A stretch of 64,000 nucleotides of DNA from Protea cynaroides (taxonomy: Eukaryota > Streptophyta > Magnoliopsida > Proteales > Proteaceae), in the NCBI GenBank assembly GCA_028583415.1, contig CM053273.1, positions 89,936,676 through 90,000,675 of the forward strand, read 5' to 3'. The notes below the pieces were generated by a model. The model did not search any database. It was not told where the DNA came from and worked only from the letters and a program-made list of their open reading frames with translations. Position numbers and translations under genes: made by a program. This document shows, piece after piece, positions 43,406 through 54,561 of the stretch; position 1 is the stretch's first letter, and each line of letters starts with the position of its first letter.

Positions 43406-46377
43406 TTCATATGATGCAGATTAGAGGAACGCTGCCAGTGTTCTGCTGCCGATCCCAAGCCCGGATAAATGAGGACGGTTGGTGCATTAGGTCGGCAGCT
43501 GGAACCAAAAATACCTCCTTTTACATGGATTTCCCAAACTATATACATTCAACGTAAAACTAGGGCGTTCACATGACACTTCAACCCCGGTGTAGTGAAA
43601 ACTGGGTAAGGGCCCCCGTGTCGGTGCCTGGATGTGGTGACAAACAGGCATAGGTCCTCGCATCATGGACAGGTGTGGGTAAAGAGGCTAGTCCATAAAC
43701 GTAGGATTAGATTAGCATCTTGGAATATAGGATCTTTAACGAGCAAGAGTCTAGAATTGATAGATGTCATGAGGAAAAAAAGGATTAGCATAGCTTGTAT
43801 TCAAAAGACTATATGGAAGGGTAAAAAAGGCTAAGGAGTTGGATAACTTAAAATTTAGTATACGGGGGTTAAAAATAATAGAAGCAGAGTGGGCATAGTA
43901 CTGGACAAAAATTTAAGAATGATGTGGTGGATGTTAAAAGATTCGATGATAGGATTATATCCATTAAGGTTGTGTTAGAGAAAGAGGTTGTCAATTTAAT
44001 TAGCACTTACGCACCCCAAGCAGGATTGGACGAAAGTCGTAAGCTACAATTTTGGGAACACATGATGGATTAGTACAAGATTTTAGACAAGGAAAAAAGA
44101 TTAAAATAGAGGGTGATTGAATGGACATGTGAGGAGACTGGAGAGATCATAGAAGTTATGAAGGTGTACGTGGAGGATATAGTTTTGGATAGAGGAACGA
44201 AGAGGAGATTTAGTTTTAGATTTTTCCAAGGCTTATTATTTATCCATTATTAACACATACTTTGAAAAGATACAGGAACATTTAGTCACCTTCAAAATTG
44301 GTAGCCAAATAGATTTCTTTCTAACTAGAAGATCCGATAAATTGTCATGTAAAGATTGTAAGGTTATACTAGGAGAGAGAACCGCACAACATAGATTAGT
44401 GGTCCTGGATATGTGTTTCTCATAATAATTTAAATAACAAAGACATGATGGCAAGCCATTAACCTCATTAATCAAATTCTGTGGGGCTTATAGCCCTTAC
44501 AACCTATTAAACAAATTGCCAAAAATAACAGCCAATTGAACTAAGGGACCTTCAAATCGTGGCTACTATTACAATAAGATGGAAATAAAATAGAAATTAC
44601 TTAATTCCTAAGAAAGCTGTCAACTGAAAAATAGTAAGTTGCTAAAACTAAAAAATAGTAAGTCTTTATTACAAAAAACTAGCTAAGATTCTTTTAGCTA
44701 AACAAATACCTACTAAACAAGAAAATAGAAACTCTCTAAATTAGTAACTTCTAAAACTTGGGAAACAAGAAAAACTAAAAATAGAAACTCTTGATATAGC
44801 TTGTGATTGGAGTTGCTTGGGGTCCACTCAACATCAACTTCGGTCTTCTAGAAGAAAGGACAGTTTGCGGCAGCAATAGAGGAGGCCCCTATGTGGTCCA
44901 TCAGTCATCTGTCCAATGGCTTGTCCAAGATTCTTCAAAGGATCTGAAGGATCTTCAAGAAAATTCTACATAGTGTTGCAATCGGCAGGCCTAGACTGGC
45001 CGCTGGATGGGCTAGAATGGTTGTCCACTGGCCTGCCCTATCATGCCCCATGGGCTCCTATGGCTTGATAATACTGCATCAATGGATGTGTGACAAAACT
45101 GGGAAGAATAATGTAAGGAATGAGTGTATTAGAGATGATTTGGGAGTGGTGGTGATACATGATAAGTTATGAGAAAGTTGTTTGAGATGGAACGGTCATG
45201 TCAAACAAAGGCCTTTAGATGCACCAGTAAGGAGGAGTGATTAAATTCAGATCGACGGATCTAAAAGATCCCAGAGCAGACCTAAGATGACTCTAGGTAA
45301 GGTGGTGAGAAAAGACTTGCATGGCTAAGGTCTTGTTTCAAGTATGACTGCGAACGAACTGATTGGAGGACAATAATCCATTTAGCCTAGGCTTGTTGTT
45401 ATTGTTGTTGCAAATTAGAAGAGTTAACAGAACAAGGAGTTGGCCAAAAAAGAACAGGGGAGAACTGATAAAAGATATGGATGGCATTCAGTTAATGAAC
45501 ATAACATAAAATAGAATTGAATGGTGAAACAGTATATCTGTAGCTAACCTTGTTTAGTAGGGATAAGTTTTGGTTGAGCTGCATCAATTATATATGCCAT
45601 GTCTTTTTTAGGTCTATGGAAATTTGTGACCATAAAAAAAAATGAAAAGACATGTATACAAATATTTGTTCAAGCTTACTTCAGGTTTAAAAAAAATCTC
45701 CTGTCTACGGCCCATCTAATACCAAGTCCTGATACGATTATTATGGGACACATGGCAAAACGTAAGTAATTCAGAACTGTATAACAGTTAGGGCTCCAAG
45801 ACATGAGATATTGCCTAATCAAAAGACCATTTTAAGACTGCTGGAGTGAAACTTTCCCAGATGAGAATGGCAGAGGTGAAGTCCAATAAATAAAAAAAGA
45901 CCCCAAATTGTTCGAGGGGAAACAACACTCTCTACTAAAGTGGCCTTTAGGAGGAATTAGGTTGTGTGGTTTCTCTGTGATTATGACTAAATGATGTAAC
46001 CACGCAAACACAAACAACAAAACAGAAAAATATAACTATGACCAAAAGGGGATAAGAGCCAAAAATCAAGAATACTGTTTGAGAGGAACATGTTTGTGGA
46101 TTGAGAGACCCTCTTCTAAAATATCTGTGAATGCTTTTCGGAGTGCAAATGTAGCCCATGGAACAGAAGAATAATAGATATGCCTACTGAATATATCAGA
46201 TATAGCCATTACTTTGGAAAAAAGCACCTTCTCAAGCTCTAAGAGGGAACATCATCGGCCATGAAATATAGTTCTTGAAAACAAAAGCATAAGACAATGA
46301 CCCACTTGCATGATGGAGATCAAGCTGACCCACAATATCAAAGCAAAGAAAAACATAATCTTCTGAAACACAAATTC

Positions 46378-46435
<58 letters not shown>

Positions 46436-47959
46436 ATGCATTGGCTTACCTCTGCAAGTCCTCCTGGAGAACGACGGCGGAAATGACGGTAATGCCTATC
46501 TCCAAATACATCAGCTCCTGAGCGTAGTGTCTCAAAAGCAGATGGAGAATCCAAAACCGAGATGTTCTCAAGGTTGGAAGTTCTCCTCGTGGTATAAGAA
46601 CGCTATCAAGAAAAACAAAGAAAAAACGTCTCAGAACCTTCTCTTCAAATGGTCATATACACAAAGAAAATCGCTACAGCCATTCATTGAAGAGGGTAGG
46701 CAAGGTTAAATTCATTTTACACCAATATGTAGACATTGGAAAGCTAAGAAATGTCACAAAGGGGCAAATAAAGAAGCTAAGAACTTCCAAACAAGCTACA
46801 AATAGATTTCATGAACTAGAACGAAATGGATCCACAGGAGCACTTCCCAAACAAGAGCAGCGGCAATCACTTGCATGATGCCAATCTGAAATGGATACAA
46901 AGCTCATTTTTACTGAACATCAATCAACAGCCTACGGATTAGATGGATAAATAAATACAAAAACTGAAAATCCCCCTTTTACATGCACCAAACCAACAAA
47001 TCTCAAGCCCAGTGAAACTCTGGCGTCTGGAATTTGGGATCTAATTCAAAAAATAAATAAAGGGAACAACGATTTTGAGTCAATTCGAACCAAATCAGTC
47101 AAAATACCAAGAAAGAGATTAAGAGGGGGGATAAAACTAGAAAACAATGTTCTGAATGATCATATGCAGAAGGAGAAAAAGAAGAAAATCTATACTCATC
47201 CACTAACAAGTCACAAAAAAAAAAATTCACAAAGGGATACTTTCAGTAGACTATAAAACCTCCAGTAAAGAAGTCAATATAGAAGAAGGGAGAGGTTAGA
47301 AAAACAGAAACCCAATATGAAACGAGACACAAATACCAGAAGAGAAAATAAAAGTTAGAAAAAGAAAAGCAAACCTCTCTATGATTCATCCTCTCCCCAT
47401 AGACTCTCCCTCTTCCCGCTACAGGCCTTCTCGCTACAACGCAATCAACAGGGGCATCATCGGCGACGTAACCGATCCCTGGAGAGCACCAAACATCAGG
47501 AGCAACAGCAACGGAAGTCGAGTTCGCTGCCGTGGTCGGCGTTGTCAACCCCTGTTGATTCTTCTTCCTGTTCGGGTTCCTCTGCTTCTTCTTCCTCACT
47601 TTCTTAGCTTGCCAATCTGCCGAAGACCGAATAACCTCCGGCGTCGACACCTGCGAAGATGTCACACACCCAAGCCCTCTAAATGTCGCCGATGTAAAAT
47701 TCTTTTTTTTGTGCTGCAATGTCGACGACACATCGGAAACATTGCTATTGTTGCTGTTTCTGATGTTGTTCATGTTCGTGTTGTTGGTGCTATTAGTGAA
47801 AGTGGACATAAGCAAAGAAGAGATGGTGGATTTACAGCGAGTAGATTGAATGATAGAAGGGATTTGTGGGTCTGCAGCTGAAGCCGTAATAGGCTGGTTC
47901 CTGGCTCTCCTAAATCTAATTTCTTCCTCTGCCGTTGTGTTCTCTGCAACAGCAGCCAT
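38314..47959 (-). CDS. RING-H2 E3 ubiquitin ligase, 5 exons
   Basis: Exons in transcript order: 47959-47375, 46602-46450, 38950-38852, 38706-38548, 38448-38314. Every intron is GT-AG and phase 0, giving 376 codons. The C-terminus carries a complete RING-H2 finger split across the last two exons: Cys328 and Cys331, then Cys346, His348, His351, Cys354, Cys365 and Cys368, with the Trp358 expected at the E2-binding surface. Upstream, MSYEELLELGDRIG and the N-terminal motif of basic residues followed by CKSTISSLL match a plant family of soluble RING/U-box-superfamily ligases (At1g17970/At1g73760 group, recalled from memory). The N-terminal half is Asn/Ser-rich and likely disordered. No membrane segment is seen. 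I chose the Met at 47959, but an in-frame Met at 48022 could add 21 residues. Confidence 0.88.
38548..38706 (-). CDS. RING ligase exon 4 (first Cys pair)
   Basis: 53 codons after acceptor aagcag: ELLELGDRIGYVSTGL to WKCSICQ. Ends between the first two metal-ligand Cys residues and the rest of the RING. Confidence 0.88.
38852..38950 (-). CDS. RING ligase exon 3
   Basis: 33 codons after acceptor ctgcag: IVMFQNSLLLGGRSDKYDQY then REWRLDVDNMSYE. Preceded by a 7.5-kb intron that holds a broken RTE element. Confidence 0.85.
38951..43580 (-). other. RING ligase intron 2, proximal part
   Basis: AT-rich. A 45-bp block around ggtagtccacctggcctttt is repeated at about 39441-39545 with variation, and a T run lies at 42488-42509. 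The (AT)n tract is listed separately. No exon or mobile element recognised. Confidence 0.5.
43337..43401. repeat. (AT)32 microsatellite
   Basis: Uninterrupted AT dinucleotides within intron 2 of the RING gene. Confidence 0.95.
43581..45411 (+). mobile_element. RTE LINE with internal deletion and insertion
   Basis: 5' end text from about 43581 (ccccggtgtagtgaaaactg), then EN start RLASWNIGSLTSKSLELIDV and ISIACIQKTIWKGKKG. In intact relatives I know the second EN box reads QET; here it is QKT, so the metal-binding Glu is lost. EN fragments continue with stops to about 44416. An unrelated block follows (44417-45070), and RTE 3' sequence resumes at 45075 and ends in a ttgttgttattgttgttg tail at 45411. 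Most of RT is missing. Antisense to the RING gene. Confidence 0.82.
44417..45070. other. Unclassified insertion in the RTE copy
   Basis: Separates EN from the LINE 3' end. Read on the minus strand it begins tgatgcagtattatcaagcc, which looks like an LTR start, but I could not fix a matching end or target duplication. Confidence 0.4.
46381..46434. repeat. (GA)27 microsatellite near a splice donor
   Basis: Uninterrupted. On the RING transcript strand it is a CT tract starting about 15 bases after the exon 2 donor. Confidence 0.95.
46450..46602 (-). CDS. RING ligase exon 2
   Basis: 51 codons between acceptor gatag and donor gtaagc. Reads RSYTTRRTSNLENISVLD, then HYRHFRRRSPGGLAE. A CT dinucleotide tract of 54 bases starts about 15 bases inside the following intron. 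Confidence 0.82.
47375..47959 (-). CDS. RING ligase exon 1 (disordered N-terminus)
   Basis: 195 codons starting MAAVAENTTAEEEIRFRRAR, then an Asn/Ser/Thr-rich stretch, a basic KKVRKKKQRNPNRKKNQQ tract that could act as a nuclear signal, and WCSPGIGY near the end. Donor is gtttgc after a Glu codon. Confidence 0.82.
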
Positions 47960-48022
47960 GATTGTAGGTAGAGAGCGGAGGAAATCAGGGGGAAATAATA
48001 GGAGAATGTAATCACTAATCAC

Positions 48023-48773
48023 TGTGTAAGAGTCAGACAGAAGCGAAGAGATACAGGGGAAGAACAGTGTTACATCAACCTATTAGCTCTGAAATGAAAA
48101 GACAAAGAATCACATTGAGCTTTGAGCAGTTTAATTTAGTTTCATAAACAACAACAACAACTACAACTGGAAGGGTTTATTTACGCTTTGGTTCCTTTTG
48201 TTGAGTTTAGATTTGTGGGTGGCAAACAGACTTACGATAAATTCTGTTCTTCTTTTCCTACAACCAACCCTCTTAAACAAAAAAAAGTTTTGTTCTTTGT
48301 CTGGATTCTGTTATTTTTTAAGTATTTCTTATTGAGGTTACCAGTATAAACCATTAGAAAATGTAAATTATTCTTCTTGTTTGATATTTCGATCGTGATT
48401 GAAGTTCTTACCTTTTTTTTAAATGGAATTGCATGTATTTGAAGTTTGAACCAAACCCCTAGATAGAGAAAGAGAGAGACATAAAGAGCGTCCATGGGAC
48501 CTTCTGTGTGTGTCACTTTGTCGGAGTAAAAACCAAAAAGTGAGTGAGACAGTGAATAGATTATGGTGGGGATCCAACATGAAATCTCTAAATTGGAGAA
48601 TTGCCCACTGTGTGTAAATGTAATCGGAACATAACTGTGTAGACTCTAGTCTCATCAATGGCGTTGCCATTAAAATTTCAACTAATTGCAATCCTGTGAG
48701 CAGGTTGAAATTTTTTTTTGGTTTTGACATGTGTGATGTTTTAGGTGGAAAGCATTCAATTAGTCAGCTCCCC
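48023..48773. other. RING ligase upstream region
   Basis: Probable promoter and leader of the minus-strand RING gene. No TATA box I would commit to. A foldback MITE begins at its distal edge. Confidence 0.45.
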
Positions 48774-49008
48774 TTGATTCAAATCGTCTCATTTCTGAGA
48801 TTTGGGAGGCGTGGCGGCGACCCCACTGGATGGTTACCATGTGGGAGTCGGATGAATCCGACCCTTCCGTTAGAGCCGACACACTCTTGTCAGCTCGGCT
48901 TATCAACTCGAACGGAGAGATCGGATTCATCCGACCTCCACATGGCAACCATCCAATGGGGTCGCCGCCACGCCTCCCAAATCTCAGGGATGAGACGATT
49001 TGGATCCG
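48774..49008. repeat. Foldback MITE, ~235 bp, about 800 bp upstream of the RING gene
   Basis: Arms of about 89 bp at 48774-48862 and 48920-49008 are near-perfect inverted copies (aaatcgtctcat and atgagacgattt; ggaggcgtggcggcgacccc and its complement). The arms end in the palindrome gtcggatgaatccgac. The loop is about 57 bp. Open frames across it are artefacts of the hairpin. Confidence 0.88.
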
Positions 49009-52000
49009 CTCCCCTCTCCTACATCTGAAACTTGAGGCTAAATTGGAGAGTTTCTTTTTTTAATCAGCCAAAAAAAAAAAAAGACAAAATATGGAATGAC
49101 TGAAATCTGATGAAATGCCAAAACCAGAAACAGAAAGAGAAGGGTCTGTTTCAAAAGGCATAACAAATAATCAAAAGCAATGGAGATTGTCCAGTTAATT
49201 TCAAAATTTTAAGTGCTGACCTAATGACTACAGACTTTGGGGACAGGCCTTCTTGTCTATAACGTAAATCTTAAGCTAGGAAAGCTGATCCGAAGTTTTT
49301 AACCCATATGAACAATTGTTTAAAAACTGATTTGTGGGCTGTATGCATATGGTTCAAGTAATTCGTATTGGATTAGTTAGATCTGACGATTTGTATCAGT
49401 TTGGTTCTAATTGATTTTTTATCTGATTCTATTTTAATATTATTATATACAGGATCTGGCTGGTATTAGTTTCCATTGAATCCATACATCGATTGGTTTA
49501 CAACATGGCCAATACCATGTCCGATATCTGGTTGTATGAGCTAGCCCTTTTGAGTCTATAGAGTTGGTTTTGTTGGGTCGAAACATTTTATCAAGAATTT
49601 AACTAAGACTCATAAACAAGTTAGATGAAGGTAGAGGTAAGACTGCATATATATGCCTCCTCAAATCTCACAATGACATGGACCTCAAGCAATAGATATG
49701 CCCCTTTTTTATGGTTTCTTTTATAACCAAATAAAGTGTATCATCCTTTCTTTTTTTGCTGACATCAGGCATCGAGACCTTCGGCCTGGTTAGTCACGTC
49801 GGTCCAAACTGACCTCATAACTGCATGGATTAGGTCATTTTAAGGTTGAATGAGAATCATTCCACTTGCACCCAAAGCAAAAAAAGAAAGAACACTTAAT
49901 ACCTCCATGTGATCGGCTCATATACGTTAAGAGGAATAGAACTCAAAACCTTCTGTTTCCTAAGATGTAAACTCCTTACCAGCTACTACCCCCTTGGGCT
50001 TATAAAATGGATCATCCAATCAACAGTACCTTACTGCGTAGGTCCAACGGTTAGGTCAAGAATTCCACCCATGATACCAAATTTGGACCAACCCATTTAT
50101 TAATGGCATCAGAGATAATAATCCTAATTAATGTGGAAGAACTTGAAGGAGAGTTAGTTAGGTTGCTTAATTCATTTGATTCAGGTTTTGATAAACTTTA
50201 AGCTTCAATGATAAATTCTTACCGTAACATGGACACATTTATTAATTTCTGTTTTTGGATCACAACATCTCGACATCCCCAACAACCCAGTTTAATATGC
50301 AAGCTGAAGGGAGTAAGAAATTAAAAAAAAAGAAAAAAAAAAGAGGTCCTACCCTACAATTATCACAAAAGAACAATAATCCTCTCTAAAGAATTAAAAG
50401 GTTTCTACACCGGTATTGTGGGGATATTTCTCATGATGTCACCATGTGGATTTCTCATTGACACTCTGATTTTTCTTCTTTGACCATTTGAGTCTTTCAT
50501 TTAACGAAATCGTCTTTCATGTCCCAATCGTTGTATGGAAGATTCCTCTACACTAGTAATGTGGGAAACTGTCTCCCACGAATAGTTTGAACAATATGGC
50601 GAACCTTATAATTTACGAGTTATATTGTCATAGATAAATTGTATCTCTAAACTGTTGTCTACATTGGATCTTTGCCATGGAAATTCAAAGTCAATATCGA
50701 ATACAAACCATAAGCAAGAAAAGAGATAACTTACGTTCTTCCAGGCACAAGATTGACACTACAAGAATTTTGAGGACCTGGATCCTCTCCTGTCATTTAG
50801 TCACACTAGTCATCCTTCAATCAGCTTAACCCGTGTGATGAACGACTAACGGAACTGAACAACAGGAGAGAGGATTATTTTTCTCAGTCTTCAGGAGGGA
50901 CAGCTTCTTACAACATTCATTCATTCACAAAAAAGTTGGACAATACATATCCTAAAAGCTTATATGAAACATAGAAAACCTAATAATTCTCAGCTATCTG
51001 CCCCTACTAGATCCTAGGGTTTGGATTGGATTCATTGGGAGCAACATTCAGAAGGAAACAAAAAGAAAAAGACTAGTGACCTGAGGTTGTCCTCCGAAGT
51101 CCAAAAAAAGAAATAAAATAAGATAAGATAAAAGTAATAAAAGGAACAAGATCAGCTTATATGTCTGTCTTCTTTTTTTTTTTTTTTTTTTTTTAATTCA
51201 AACATTTCTTTTTATTTTATTGGTATCCAAATATTGTTTGAGTGTAGAGGACAGAAAATGAATTAATTCATACCGATATTGGATCGAATCGATCCATTGA
51301 CATCCTTAGATTGAAGAGTAATGATCATCAAAATTAAATTAAAACGTCTTAATTAAACTAGCTGTTTAATTTATTATTGAGATCAATAGATTAAGGATTT
51401 TTAGTTTTATTCTAAAGTACAAAATTATTGTGGAGGGTGAGAGTGCTGAGAGTTGGTAGTATTATGCTAAAAGAACTGATTTGTTATCTGATTAGGTGTG
51501 TGTTGACTTAACATACAATTTTAAGAATACAACCTCACTTATTATCAAAAAAAAAAAAAAAAAAAAAAACCTGACTTTGTCACTGGTTTTATAACCGTTG
51601 GATCTTAATAAAGGTTCGTTCCTTTGCAAAGTAGGTTCTTATAAAAACTGAAATAAGAGTTGCTTTGCAGCAAAAAAAAATCACAACCAAAAATTTGCTG
51701 TAACCTGGTCGGTTACATTCAGACCAGATCCATTAAGTATTGAACAAATTGGCCTTATTTTTACCTTTTACTTAAAAAAAAAAAAAAAAAAAAAAGGCAA
51801 ACTCTTCTTCTCATCATTCATGGTGACAAATGAATCATTTTATCACATGGAAGAGTGATATAGTAAATCTAATTGATGGAAATTTAAGAAATATTCTAGA
51901 TAAATCACATATCAAATTTCGGGTTTAAATTCAATTATTTCTTTTTTCATTTAACAATATTTTCCCATGTATATTCATTCATACAGTCCGGTCATAGTCC

Positions 52001-53241
52001 ATGCATTTTTTATAATCGTAATTTTTAATGACTTACTATGTAATATAATTAGATTGAAACTTGACTTTTGTAATGGGGACCGGGAGTTTTCTGATTCTCC
52101 AAATTTTAGCCCCACATGACAGAAATAATACATGATTATAAAAATCAAAAGTGACAAACGAGTAGTGATAACAAATTAAACCCCTTAAAAATAAGGGAAA
52201 AAGACCCTCAAATCAGTATACTGGGGATTCTTTCTCCCCCTCCCCCTCCCTCTCTCTCTATATATATAATACTAATCCTTATTACAATAACAACAGCCCT
52301 ATATGTAACACTTTATCTTTAGTCTGTTCGATCTTGGGTGGAGAGGATCTTTGATATGGGTGGACCTGGATTTGTTTCGATCAATCAGCCTTTCCAATTG
52401 GAGGTCGACGGTGGAAGGGGTTCAGTATGCATACCGATGTCATATCCCTGCTGGATCCAACCCGTTCGATCTCGACCGGAGAGGCTTATGAGTCAATCGA
52501 GGAAGTTAGGTGGGAGGGAAAGATCATGCTTTGACTGTAATTAACTTTTGTCCACATGTGTTCATGAGATGCTTTCATTTGGTAGATGTGGGCTGGTAGA
52601 AGTGTGTTTAAATTGGTTTCCTGCCTAATTTATCATAAAACAAATAAATTTGCGATTGGTCATAGACTGTCATGGCATATAAAGGTAATCGTATTAAGGA
52701 CGGACTCATTTTTGGAAAAAGATCTTCTCTTATTGTTGTTCAGTCTTTTCAGCTATTATGATCACGACTGAAATCCCTTCAATGACCCACCTTTATCATT
52801 TCCGTTTCCATCTTTGGACTGTTGATCCATTAGATATAGATGGTGATGGATCTATCTAACTGATAGTGGTGGGTCCCATTGATTGTACACGTAGTTATAA
52901 GTGAACTCTGTCTAACCATTGGCTTCACTCTTCTTCTCCGGTCTTAGATGCGGGTTTGGGCTGATATACCCAAGGTGCAAGAATACGTGGTTAAGACCTG
53001 TTTTAAGTATCAACGTAGACATTTCTACGGAGGAAGAAGTAACATTTCATAATTTCAGTGTTTTCAAAGCTCCAATGATGCAAAAGGAAAAGCGTGGACT
53101 TGAATTTGGGGTGGTAAAAAAGCTTCACATAATATTTTACCCTAAATGGTAGGGTAATATTTTTTATAATAAATTAGAATTATTTTATATGTTAGTGGGA
53201 AAATGAGAGTCCAATGAAGGTTGGTAAGTAGTCACTTAGAG

Positions 53242-53293
<52 letters not shown>

Positions 53294-53392
53294 GGATGTC
53301 AGAGAGAAGTACATGCCGTCAACATACATTTTTTTGTCCAGAAATTTTTTTATGAAAGAGAAAGTAAGCGGCCATTCTAAACGGAAAAAAAA
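49009..53392. other. Gene-free AT-rich stretch
   Basis: Homopolymers at 51172-51194 (T), 51546-51570 (A) and 51774-51796 (A), (GA)n at 53245-53290, and a weak foldback at 50778-50876 (ggatcctctcctgt ... acaggagagaggat). 52338-52544 gives a 68-codon frame without recognisable homology. Confidence 0.5.
53245..53290. repeat. (GA)23 microsatellite
   Basis: Uninterrupted GA tract. Confidence 0.95.
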
Positions 53393-53516
53393 ATCCTCTG
53401 TAGTGACTTTTACTTGGCAATGAGGATCAGGACTACTTATAGTGCATCGGCACATGTTCCGATGCACTATGAGCGATCAGGTTCTCATTACCACTTGGCA
53501 GTCACTACAGAAGATC
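53393..53516. repeat. Hairpin MITE, 124 bp
   Basis: Two arms of about 58 bp separated by only a few bases: atagtgcatcgg pairs with ccgatgcactat at the loop, and tctgtagtgac pairs with gtcactacaga at the base. miRNA-precursor-like shape. Confidence 0.88.
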
Positions 53517-54291
53517 CTGATCCATCTTAAACTCAACCCTCAAGGTGAAGGCGGGATTGATCCCAGGACCTGGCACTGCTAAACTAGAGTCCTTAAAACT
53601 AAGTCAACCAACATTTTCAAAACCGTAGATAATATTGTTTATGAGGAATTGAAAAAAAAGAAGAAGAAGAAGATAGGACAAAGTCTATTTAACATCTAAA
53701 ATAATTATTCAACCATGGGATATAGTTTCTTGTGTTGGGTTTGGTGTCTTATATTCTGTGAGGTCCACACGGTTACTATGATTGTAACTGTATTAGGGTT
53801 TGAATCTATTACTTATATGGGAGTAAATCAATAATTGTGTAGGGATTAGGGTTTCTAGGTTTCCCAATAAATTTTCTCTGTGTGGGAAAACCTAGGTAAA
53901 GCTAACAGATGAAATAAGCCTGTTAGGTGGAGAATTGTAGACTTTTCTTGGGAATGAATAAATCTATCATTCTCTGGTGTGGATGTAGATATCCAATGAT
54001 GGGATGTTGAACCATATTAAATCTTCTTGTTTGCGTGCTCTCAATCCTAACATCTTGTTCCTTAAGAGTCTAGATGCTGATTTTGTGTAGGATATGAACT
54101 AACTACCTCCAGTATACATACCTAGTCTAAGGTGAAGTTAGAGATGGTAATTTCCACTAATTAGATTTCTTCTTACCAGTTCACCTTGTATTAATATTAT
54201 CTTATAGTATTAGTATATCATCATAACAAATTTCACCAACAGAATTTCAAGTTTTTGGTTTGTGACAAATTGATGAAATCACTGATGTTGC

Positions 54292-54409
54292 AGATACTAG
54301 GGTTGCCAAGGATGGCCTCTGAGATGGATTGACAAGAAAATAATGGCCAAAGATACTAGGGTTGCCAAGGATGGCCTCTGAGATGGATCGACAAGAAAAT
54401 AATGGCTTG
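54292..54409. repeat. 59-bp tandem duplication
   Basis: Two copies (54292-54350, 54351-54409) starting agatactagggttgccaagg, differing at only a few bases. Confidence 0.92.
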
Positions 54410-54422
54410 GTCTTCTGGGAAA

Positions 54423-54561
54423 AGGATCCTCTCCTGTCATTGGAGGGATTTTAGTTGTGATCCAGTGACTGAAGTTCATCCGACACTCATGTAGAGTTTA
54501 CCTGGTGAACTCCGGCTGCTAGATCATGGCTAGACTCCCTCCAATGACAGGAAAGGATCCG
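54423..54561. repeat. Foldback MITE, 139 bp
   Basis: Arms at 54423-54449 and 54533-54561: ggatcctctcctgtcattgg faces ccaatgacaggaaaggatcc. Shares its terminal motif with other foldbacks in the window. Begins 13 bases after the tandem duplication. Confidence 0.85.

Noticed and set aside
43204..43548. Open frame with a Tyr-Ile repeat
   Set aside because: Produced by translation of the (AT)n microsatellite.
46252..46554. Open frame with a long Ser-Leu repeat
   Set aside because: Exon 2 of the RING gene read through its donor into the CT microsatellite; only 46450-46602 is coding.
47381..47881. 166-codon plus-strand frame
   Set aside because: Antisense shadow of RING ligase exon 1; composition (Arg/Cys/His rich) reflects the complementary strand.
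48696..49063. Overlapping frames on both strands around 48.7-49.1 kb
   Set aside because: All arise from the inverted arms of a foldback repeat, which gives mirror-image frames.
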